A DNA stretch of 64,000 nucleotides, taken from assembly GCA_963932465.1 (NCBI GenBank), contig OZ010793.1, forward strand, positions 256,195,333 through 256,259,332. The letters are read 5' to 3'. The notes under the pieces were generated by a model. It did not search any database. It worked only from the letters and a program-made list of their open reading frames with translations, and had not been told where the DNA came from. Positions 55,298 through 64,000 of the stretch are shown piece after piece. This stretch comes from Maratus speciosus. Taxonomy: Eukaryota; Arthropoda; Arachnida; Araneae; Salticidae. Positions within the stretch are counted from its first letter, which is position 1. The number at the start of each line of letters is the position of its first letter. The position numbers and the translations under genes were made by a program.

Positions 55298-56110
55298 CTA
55301 AAAAATGAAAACAAATACCATATCAAACATAATGGAATATATTTTAAATTAATAATATAAAATTATAATTTTACAAATATAATTAATAAAAAGTTTTAAG
55401 GCACTTTCCCAAATATTTTAGGGCTTAACATTGCGAGTGAGAGTATAATGAATATTGAATTATTTCAGCATTGAAAATGGTTAAAAATCTGCCTACATTT
55501 ATATTAAAGTCTTAGGCAGGGCTTAATTTCTAACAAAAGAAGTACCGGAGCCCTAATATTCTGCAATACTAAAACAGTAGTGTGCCCTCACGAACATGAG
55601 AGCCTTGCGCTGAATCAAAATCAAATCTCTCAAAGGTTCCATTTCATCCCTGGGACGAATCTAAGAAAAATTGGAACCATATACGGGTCATTCCATGTCA
55701 GATCACCCAGGGCATGGCACCCACCATCACCAATTTTGATAAAAGTCAGTAAATTTGCAGAGTTTTTAATGCTGATTCCAAAAATGTCAATCATATTGAA
55801 ATTGATCAAGCGGTTTGTGAGTTATGAGCTTTTAAATGTCTTCCAAGATGGCCGATTTGCCGCCATTTTGAATGGCACATGTGACAACATAAAGGTCGAT
55901 AACTTCTTTCAGGTTTAAGCTAGAACTTTCAAATTTTTTTTGTTCTGTTCAGAATAAAGTAAACTTTTATCTAAACAGATTTTTGTGCAATTTATTCCAT
56001 TAAAATGCTGTCAGAAAATGACTTTTTGCCATTTTTTTAATTTAAAATAGGTGTAACTTCAATGGCCGATTTCCCCCATTGTTCTCCCTTAAATTTTCAT
56101 CTAATTGCAT
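55298..56110. other. intron sequence and outer flank of the long-TIR element
   Basis: GGCAGGGCTTAATTTC at 55514 and TACCGGAGCCC at 55543 resemble element ends but do not pair. The 55580-55918 open plus frame lies in the repeat beginning GGTCATTCCATGTCAGATCA and is not protein-like. Phrases AAGATGGCCGATTT and AATGGCCGATTTCCC (55848, 56062) suggest an old internal repeat. Confidence 0.4.
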
Positions 56111-56196
56111 AAATAGACAGCTCAAAGTGTGTTTTGATGCCTGATAAAAAAATTTTAATGGGCAGTTTGTAGGTTTTTTGTTTAAAGAAGAATTTC

Positions 56197-56680
56197 AATT
56201 TTACCGACTTCCATAAGTAACGGATAGTACAAGATAATGTTGATATTTCTTTTATTACCAGAAGTATCATACATATGTACATCTAAAAGTTTGGTTAAGG
56301 TTTTATCTTTCATAAACATATATATTTTTTTAATGTGGCTAAAAAGAAGGGGAATCCCTCAGGAATTATAAATAGGAATTCTAATAATGAATTCCTGCAA
56401 GACATAGAAGTATTTTCATGACGAATTGAAATCTATTGCAAAGTTTCAGTAAATTTTAAATAAAAAGGAAATGATGGAAAAAATTCTACAAATTGTCATA
56501 TTTTATAGCGAAATCATACTTGCATATTATACAAAATGATAAAATTACAATTGTTAACTAAATACAATAAGTAAAAATTATCGTACTTCAAAATTATACA
56601 AAATAACATTTAGCACATACACGGTAAAAATACTATTAAAAATATATCTACATTTAAAATAAATATAATTAGTTAAAAAA
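56197..56680. repeat. left inverted arm of the long-TIR element
   Basis: Pairs with 63520-64000 at roughly nine bases in ten by eye. A CAGCTCAAAGTGTGTTTTGA phrase lies just outside (56111) and again just inside (56704) this arm, a direct duplication about 590 bases apart. Confidence 0.85.
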
Positions 56681-56984
56681 TTAACTCTGTTATATTAATA
56701 TTGCAGCTCAAAGTGTGTTTTGATACCTGTTAAAAAATTTTTAATGGGCGATTTAAAAATTTTAAATTTAGTTCAAAATAAAAAAAATTATATACTTTAT
56801 TTCACTTTGGTTCATTTTTAAAATGTAAATAACATTAAAGCTGTAATTATTGTTGAATTATACATCGAAAATTGCTGTCCAAAATATGAAATTTCTAATT
56901 AATTAATTGCTAAAAATATCTGATTGGGTTAATTTATTACCAGAACTTTTCAAAAGACAGAATTTTAACCAATAATATCACTTT

Positions 56985-57115
56985 GGTTTGCCAGAAGGGG
57001 TTTTTTCAACCAACCAGATAGATGTACTTACCAGAAAGAGATTTTCAACGAATCAGACTAAAATTACTTCCAAGAAGATTTTTTCAACCAACCGGATTAA
57101 GCAGAATTTTACAAC
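56985..57115 (+). repeat. three-fold 45-base repeat, possibly coding
   Basis: CCAGAAGGGGTTTTTTCAAC, CCAGAAAGAGATTTTCAACG and CCAAGAAGATTTTTTCAACC start at about 56990, 57034 and 57080, each followed by CAAxCxGAxTA. In one frame this reads GVFSTNQIDVLTRKRFSTNQ and onward. It may be the N-terminal coding part of the long-TIR transposase. Confidence 0.5.
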
Positions 57116-57726
57116 TTGTTATGCCAATCTGTTAAAAAAAGATTAAAGTTTCTCTTTTGATCTTATAACTATAAATGATGCTGCTTTGTTGTATTAAATT
57201 AGATGGTTTCTTATGAATAAATAAAAAACGTACAATATTACTTTAAATATTAATAATCCAAATTCTGATTTAAATAATCCTCAAGCTATCCACCATCGCA
57301 ATGAGTTATCCATCAAAAATAAAGGACTTCTTGAATTAAGATGCAATTTAGAAGATAGCGAAAACTCAATAATATGCTTTGCTCACAGAGAACACTTTCT
57401 GCATATGTAAATTCAGCAAAAGAAATGTTTTCATTTAGTTAATCTTCATCCTAACAAGACCAAGAAAAGTATCCTTATATGTGATAAGTGTGGATCAAGC
57501 TAAGAATTACAGGCATAAGCTACATAATGATGCCACTCCTGGTAAGAAACTATGTTCAACCTGTAGGGGATAAAGCAAGAGCTTTGCTGTAAGTACAGTG
57601 GAACCCGATTAAGACGCTCACGGTTAATACGCGGATTTTATACGATCCCTTGCACATCGCCCATAAGGCTAATGTAAAAATATCACGTTTAATATGCGAA
57701 CGGTTACTACGCGATCCCGCTTAAAA

Positions 57727-59121
57727 TATAGGTGTAAATTAGCGGTCGCCACTCGCCACGTGGCGATTAAAGTTGTAAAAGTGGCGATTAAAATATCGGC
57801 ATCGATCGCCATTATAGTCGCCACTCCCCAAGTGGCGATAAAAAAAAATCTGTTATCGATCACCAACTGAAATACAACTTTTTTCATGGAAATATGCATC
57901 TCTACTTTGATTACATCTAATTAGAAAATTGATTAATTCTTTTTCCTATTGGATGCAAGCAGATTGCAGCGATTTAGATGTATTTTCAATATTTCAGTTT
58001 TTTGCCATGTTCGCTCTTCAGTTGGATTATTTTTTCAAGAAATATAGTTTTATGCAAAATATATTCATCAGCTTTGATTCCACATGTATTTCAAATAATT
58101 TATTCCTTTTTTTTTCCACTGGATGCAAATGCAAGTTGATTTTAACCCTTTCAGGTCTGGTTTACTACTAATAGAACATGTCTTTTCATCAAGTATTATT
58201 TTGTCTTAAAAATTACTTTTGTTAGATAGCAATGATAGTATATGGCTATGCTTTTCTTATTATGAGTTCATTTATGTTTGAACATTTAGTAATTTATTTT
58301 ATACATATATTTCACTCTTTAAATTTAAAATATAGGTTACTTTTCTGAACGAATCGTGTGGTAAAACACAAACATTATAAAGTTGTAATATCTGTTAAAC
58401 CCTCTTGTACTACGAGATTTTCCAAACGTCTCCAAAAACTCTTAACCTATTATCATATCAGTAAATCTATTTGGATAGCTACGATTAAGATTATTAAAAT
58501 AAAAGTAATTTTGTTCTCAAAATTGAAAAAAAAATTGGACCCTAAAGGGTAAGGACGTTACAATATCTTCAATGTGTTTGATCAGTTAGATTATTTTTCT
58601 GCAAGAGATACTGTTCAATCCTGCGAAGTACACTCACCAGCTTAGATTTCAACTATATGTAATGTATATGGTATGTTAACACATTTAATTATTAAATAAA
58701 ATCGAAATAGCATTTTATTGTGTTTTGTTTGATTTTTTTTTTGTATACACCTAGTTGTTGGAATTTTGATTTAGTTATTTTTTATGTAAAGAACGCAACA
58801 GTAATCTGATTGATAATTGTGTTTATGAACATTTACAAATAATCCAAAAATATATTCTAAAGAAATTAATATGATAACAACTTTGTAGTTTTAACGTAAT
58901 TTTCTTGAATTTCAACTGTGTCCCTATTCTTATGATGAATAGTTGGCTGGTATAAAACTCTGATTTATCGAAAATATGTATATATACAACGATTATAGTT
59001 TATCTAGATGCCAAGAAAGTTTGAAACATTATAGTGGCCACTAACTTTAAAAAGTGGCCACTAATGAAACTGAGTCTACCGGCCACTGGCTACTAACTCA
59101 ATTTCCCAGTTTTCACCTATA
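57727..59121. mobile_element. hAT element (TATAGGTG ends)
   Basis: Ends TATAGGTGTAAATT and (reverse) TATAGGTGAAAACT, with exact 8-bp duplication GCTTAAAA at 57719-57726 and 59122-59129. Subterminal phrases GTGGCGATTAAA on the left and GTGGCCACTAA on the right. TTTAACCCTTTCAGGTCTGG at 58141 may mark a further relic. No transposase. Confidence 0.9.
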
Positions 59122-59605
59122 GCTTAAAACGCGATAGATTTTCGGTCTTTTGAGGAAAAAAAATCACGCTTAAGACGCGAATTCATTCATCAAGATGCGA
59201 ATTCCTTCTCTCTTCTCGAGTGCTGCCAATTATCAGATTTTTTTTTTTTTTTAATCAGATAAAAACACTGTTTGAGAATAGTATTATTAATTTATATTTA
59301 ATTATTTACTTTATTTAATAACAGATTAATTAAGGTAAAAATTACTAATCGGAAATAGGTGTCGATTTTTTAATAAAATCAAAACCCGCAAAACTGTAAT
59401 TCTTCTTTGATCCCGGCTCTTAAAATTCTTTCTTTCTCGCTTCGTCTATGTTTTTACTATTGTAGAGATATAGACGAATTCAGGTTACTCAGATACGTCA
59501 TAAAATTTATCATGACCTCAGGCTATCAGGTGGTCATACCTCTTGTTAGTGAAGTTTTAAATGCACATTATATCACTACTATGTTTTATAATATCCTATA
59601 GGCAA

Positions 59606-60789
59606 CTAGTATGTTGTGGCCATCACAAAATTTTCTTCTATCTCATACTTGTCAATACTTCAAAATTCATTATCACAGTGCATCTATGCTCATCATGAGG
59701 ATTCTAAAAAGATGAAATTCCGTGCATTAGTTCTTGACATATTACTGTCCCTGAAATCGTGTAAATCCATCAAAATGCAGCATAGCAGCGCCACCTATTG
59801 GGTGATTTACACCAGAACCTAATTATCATCAACTTATGTCAATGTCTAACTGAATATGAAGTTTGGGGAAAATCCGTGCATTAGTTCTTGAGATAGAGCT
59901 ATTGCGCAAATCATGATAAATGCAGCCACCTGTTGAGCGATTTACACAACCACATAAACAGCATCAACATTTATCAAGGTGTACGTGAATCTGAAGTTTG
60001 ATGAAAATTCGTGCATTAGTTCTTGAGATAGAGCTATTGAGGAAATAATGCAAAATGCAGCACAGCTGCGCCACCTATTGGGCGATATTCACCAACACGT
60101 AGTCAGCATCATTTCATATCAAAGAGTAACTGAATCTGAAGTTTGATGAAAATGTATCCATTAGTTCTTGAGAGAGAGCTATTGCAGAAATCATGAAAAA
60201 TGCTGTATAGCAGCGCCACCTGTTGAGCTATTTACACCAAAATGTATAAAATGTCAATTCATATCAAGATTAACTTATTCTGAAGTCTGCTGAAAATTGT
60301 TGCATTAGTTCTTGAGATACAGCTATAATGGAAATTCTGAAAAGTGCAGCATAGCAGCGCCACCTATTGAGCGATTTACATCAAAATGTACAAAACATCA
60401 ATTCATGTCAAGGACTAACTGAATCTGAAGTTTGATGAAAATCCTTGCATTAGTTCTGGAGATTGAGCTACTGCGGAAATCGTGAAAAAGGCTCATAGCA
60501 GCGCCACCTGTTGAGCGATTTACACCAAAAACTAATCAGCACCAATTTATATCAGGGACTAACTGAATATCAATTTTTATTAAATTCCGTGCATTAGTTC
60601 TTGAGGTAGAGCGTCCACAATATTTCTGTCATATACAGACAGACAGACTCACAGACTAATAGATTCACAGACAGACATTTTGTAAAAACATGTTTTTTGG
60701 GTTCTCTGACCCCTAAAACATGTAAATCCGTCGAAAACCGAAAATTTTCACGAATCCAATACTTTCTTCTTGTAAAGATAGAAGAAAGT
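59606..60789 (-). mobile_element. Helentron-like element, copy 4 (complete, reversed)
   Basis: On the minus strand it starts ACTTTCTTCTATCTTTAC-AAGAAGAAAGTATTGGATTC (60789 downward) and ends GAGATAGAAGAAAATTTTGT then CATACTAG followed by TT (59606). The array of about seven units is of the same kind as in copies 1 and 3 (GTGGCGCTGCTATGCTG, TCTCAAGAACTAATGCA). It lies inside the 57596 Tigger. Confidence 0.85.
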
Positions 60790-63519
60790 AAAAATGAAAA
60801 AAGGAAAAGAGAAACTTGCAAAGATTAAGCAAATACGATTACAATTGAATAATTCTTTTATGTTTTCTATGCCTTTAGCTAAATGATATTTTTACACGAA
60901 GATTAATAAGGATAGTTTTTTTCTTATATGAAAAAGAAGGACAGATTAAAATGGTGCTCATTATTACAAGTACTAAATATCGTTTTAAAAGCTGGGATGT
61001 ACTTCAAGCATTTAATACAATATTTTTCTTTTTGTAAAAAAAAAAAAAAAAAAAAAAATAGCCTAGTACAAAAATTATTTTTGTTTTATTTTTAGTTGCA
61101 ACATATAAATCGACAATAAAACCATTTTCGAATCCATATTTATTTTCCGTTAGTATTCCAGTCGGTCCATATACAAAGAAACAATGAATTAAATTTAAAT
61201 CTAAATACAATTTTCGACCGTAAACATGTAAATAAAAGCTCTAAAGTCCATTTAGACAATTAAATGTGTCGATATGACCAGATCCTACAACATTATACAA
61301 ATCACGTTTAATACGCGACTTTTGTCCACTCCCTTGAAACGCGTCTTAACCGAGTTCCACTGTATATGTGAAAGAACAGAAAGACTTGTGTCAGTCCACT
61401 GATTTTTTTGAAGAAATTACATCAAACATGGATCAGAAAGAAAAATATCACGTAAAGCTTAATGGAAGTTCACCACTAAGGTTACATGCAATTTCTGCAC
61501 ACAGGAAAGTGTCTGCTGGAGAAAGAAAATTACAGTAAATGAAAATTGCCTTGCAAAAGGAGGTTGCTTGTACACTTGATTTGGAAGAGAACGTTCTTCA
61601 GAGTGAAAACAGTAGCTCTGATGAAGATAATGTGAATCAAAAGAAAAGCTTCAGAATTTGAAAGATTAATGGAGATGGTGAAAGAAAAGTTTCCACAAAT
61701 AAGTCCCAGAGAAAAAAATCAGTTGCTAACTTTGATTCCTGAGTCATGATGGGCAAGAAAGAAAATAATTGAAACATTTAGTGTAACTGAGTATCAAGTA
61801 TAGGCTTTATACTTGGGAAGACACTATAAAATCTGTGAAAGAATTTCATGAAGATAATGAATTTTCATGTCTCATGCCTGGTCAGGGAGATATGGTCAGC
61901 ATAAAAATAATGTCCGCCCATATTCAAAAAAGGTTTCTTCTTTGTAATCTGAATTAACTGTATATCCAATTTCTATTGAAATTTCCTACCAATAATAAAA
62001 TTGGGTTTTCAAAATTTGCTGACCTGCGACCTAAGCACTGTGTCTTAGTTGGAAATTCTGGCATGCATTCTGTCTGCATGTATACAATGCATCAGAAAGT
62101 TCAGTTGCTTATTGCAGCAACAGGGATTGAAGAAAAATATGAAAGTTTAATCCAGAAATTAGTTTGCAGTTCTAACAATACAAATTGTATGTTACATATA
62201 TGCAGCAAATGTCCCAAGAAAGATGTTCTTGAAGATTTTTTAAAGTTAAAATTTCCGGATTTTGATCCTGAAGATGTAATTGAACATAAACAGTGGGTAT
62301 CAACTGACAGAGTATGAATAACACCACATACATCTACTCTGTACGATTTCATCCATCTTATTCTTAAAAAGATTGAAAAGCTCGTTCCCCATACACACAT
62401 ATCCAAGTCCCAAAGCACTTATTTGAAAAAAAAAATCTTACTAGTCATGAGGTTGTTTGCTGTTTCGCTCTAGTCATGAGGCTCTCAAACAAATGGATTT
62501 TAGTGAGAACTTTTCTTTTGTATTGCAAGATGAAGCGCAACAGCTACCATTGGATGCCTGGCTGCTGTACTTTACATACAGTTGCATTATATGTAAAGCA
62601 AAAAAATGGAAGCAGCTTAAAAAGTCAAAGCCTTTGCATGCTTTCAGATGATATGGACCATGATGTACCAATGCTTTATCAGACTCAAAAATTAATCATA
62701 CAGCATTTAAATAATAAGTATATATCTTAGCTACAAACGTAGAATATTTTACTGGTGGCTCTGCTGCCCAATATTAAAATTGAAAAACATTTTTGAACCC
62801 ATGAACATGATTTTGGTGAAATAAAAGCAAAATGGAGCTTTTTTGCTGCAAGTCATGGAAAATCTGTTTGCGATGGGAGGGGGGGGGGGGGGGGGGATTG
62901 TTAAAAGACTTGTAATGAAAGCAAGTCTGCAAAGGCTGTTGCATGATCAAATTGCAAATGTGGCTATGATGTATGAATATTGCAGACAAAACATTGATGG
63001 TATAACATTTTTTATCATCACAAAAAGTGACATGTTAAAACTGTGCAACAACATGTCTCATCGGATGCAACTTGCTATGACAATTCCTGGAACATGCAGT
63101 ATGCATTATTATGGATCTACAGAAAACTTATTAATAAGTGGAAAAAGAATAAATACTGATGAAAATTTTTCTGTTTGTTCATCTTTTGATAGGAATATTA
63201 AAGACTTTGGATATTCCATCTCTTAAAAGTTATGTAGCATGTTTGTATGAATGGAATAATGGGTATATAGGCTTAGTGTCAAAAGTCCACAAAAAAGAAG
63301 GAGATGCAACTGTTAAATTCATGCATCCACAATGGCCCATCACCTTCGTATTATTGGACAGAAAATGACAGTTGTATTGTGCCTTTCAGTCATATCCTTT
63401 GTGCATGTGACATCAATACTACCAATGGTAGAATATATAAATTTGGTGATACATCAAGTGGGCAAAACATAAAATTAGAAGGAAATAAAATTGAAATATA
63501 AAGAGAACAAATTTTATTA

Positions 63520-64000
63520 ATTATCTTTATTTTTAATTGTTATTGATGTAGATATATTTTCAATAGCATTTTTACGGTATATGTGCTAAATGTTATTTTG
63601 CATAATTTTAAAGTTTGATAATATTCACTTAATGTATTTTTTTTTTTTAATTATATTTTGTATTATATACAAGTATGATTTTGCTATAAAATGTGACTAT
63701 TTATAGAATTTTTCTCATTATTTCTTTTTTACTTATAATTTACTGAAACTTTGCAATAGATTTCAATTTGTTAGAAAAATACTTCTATGTCTTGCAGGAA
63801 TTCATTATTAGCATTCTTACCTATTTATTCCTGTGGGATTCCCCTTCTTTATAGCCACATTAAAAAATATGTATATGTTTATGTAAGATAAAGCCTTATC
63901 AAACTTTTAGATGTAAATATGTATGATATTTCTGGTAATAAAAGAAATATCAACATTATCTTGTACCCGTTACTTATGGAAGGTCAGTAAAATTGAAATT
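63520..64000. repeat. right inverted arm of the long-TIR element (cut by window edge)
   Basis: Reverse complement of 56197-56680. Its inner border falls about 20 bases after the transposase stop at 63501, so the gene abuts the terminal repeat. Confidence 0.85.

Larger units (their letters stand above)
57596..61362. mobile_element. Tigger/pogo element with two nested insertions
   Basis: CAGTGGAACCCGATTAAGAC and (reverse) CAGTGGAACTCGGTTAAGAC are standard Tigger ends; TA at 57594-57595 and 61363-61364. Its own sequence is about 1.2 kb, without a transposase, split by a hAT (57727-59121) and a Helentron-like copy (59606-60789). It sits in the transposase gene of the long-TIR element. A related fragment is at 14960-15395. 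Confidence 0.92.
57290..63501 (+). pseudogene. DDE-type transposase of the long-TIR element, split by a Tigger
   Basis: N-terminal fragments (ICFAHREHFLHM, SILICDKCGSS, TPGKKLCSTCRG) lie at 57290-57594. After the nested Tigger the gene resumes at 61365. Best-preserved parts: FPTNNKIGFSKFADLRPKHC, VGNSGMHSVCMYTMHQKVQL, CMLHICSKCPKKD, IEHKQWVSTDR, QMDFSENFSFVLQDEAQQ, YFTGGSAAQY, FFAASHGKSVCDG, IVKRLVMKASLQRL, TIPGTCSMHYYG and YVACLYEWNNGYIGLVSKVH. The order matches a widespread, poorly named invertebrate protein family ('SADFSENY', 'YFSDGxAAQYKN', 'FFATSHGKGxCDGxGGTxKR') that I infer to be a transposase. The Asp of the SDG motif is Gly here, a G-run of about 17 (62878) breaks the GG motif, and several stops and frame changes occur. 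It is dead. Confidence 0.75.
55560..64000 (+). mobile_element. large long-TIR DNA transposon, right end beyond the window
   Basis: A segment at 56197-56680 recurs inverted at 63520-64000: shared text includes CTTCCATAAGTAACGG, CAAGATAATGTTGATATTTC, GAAGGGGAATCCC, CTGCAAGACATAGAAG and CATTTAGCACATA. The right arm reaches the window edge, so the arms are at least 480 bases and the element at least about 7.8 kb including nested insertions. Leftward of the paired part, GGGTCATTCCATGTCAGATC (55687) may belong to the outer arm; the true left end is not fixed. A broken DDE-type transposase lies between the arms on the plus strand. Confidence 0.7.

Noticed and set aside
62101..62418. Open minus frames at 62101-62418, 62474-62671 and 62774-62989
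   Set aside because: Antisense shadows of the long-TIR transposase pseudogene, whose plus-strand motifs are clear.

Overview
This is eukaryotic DNA, AT-rich and dominated by transposable elements, with no bacterial-style operons. The mix fits a large, intron-rich arthropod genome: hAT, Tigger/pogo, mariner/Tc1, piggyBac-like and Mutator-like elements, Helentron-like elements with internal tandem arrays, and a tRNA-derived SINE. An arachnid such as a spider is my best guess; nothing here proves the species. Almost every long open frame is a transposon relic or a tandem-repeat artefact.

One convincing host gene is present, on the minus strand. Its last five coding exons lie at 55297-55119, 43750-43632, 36786-36745, 36660-36550 and 27077-26982, with matching splice phases and a stop codon. 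They encode a C-terminal YccV/HspQ-like (hemimethylated-DNA-binding type) domain like the one at the end of FBXO21. The 5' exons lie beyond the right edge. Three of its four introns in view (about 9.5, 6.8 and 11.4 kb) are packed with nested transposons. Weaker candidates for host exons are at 18649-18533 (minus, possible first exon), 1346-1426 (plus) and 22554-22613 (plus).

Layout. 1-623: mariner-like transposase pseudogene running off the left edge. 1.9-8.7 kb: three TA-flanked Tigger-type MITEs, one carrying a nested fold-back, then a degenerate interspersed repeat. 9-16 kb: G-rich repeat, a TA-flanked element, a 1.13 kb near-perfect palindrome, a Tc1-like element inside a Tigger copy, and a tRNA-like sequence. 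16-20 kb: mostly featureless, with one candidate first exon and a tandem array. 20.5-26.5 kb: Tigger with transposase remnant, a hAT carrying a SINE, and a Mutator-like MITE built from a 31-bp array. 27-55.3 kb: the host gene and its intronic elements. 55.6-64 kb: a large long-TIR transposon with a broken DDE-type transposase, itself invaded by a Tigger that holds a hAT and a Helentron-like copy.

Target-site duplications, nesting and paralogous empty sites give a relative order of insertions at several places. The least ordinary items are the Helentron-like family with exchangeable central arrays, the long-TIR element, the 10-bp-TSD array MITE and the palindrome.
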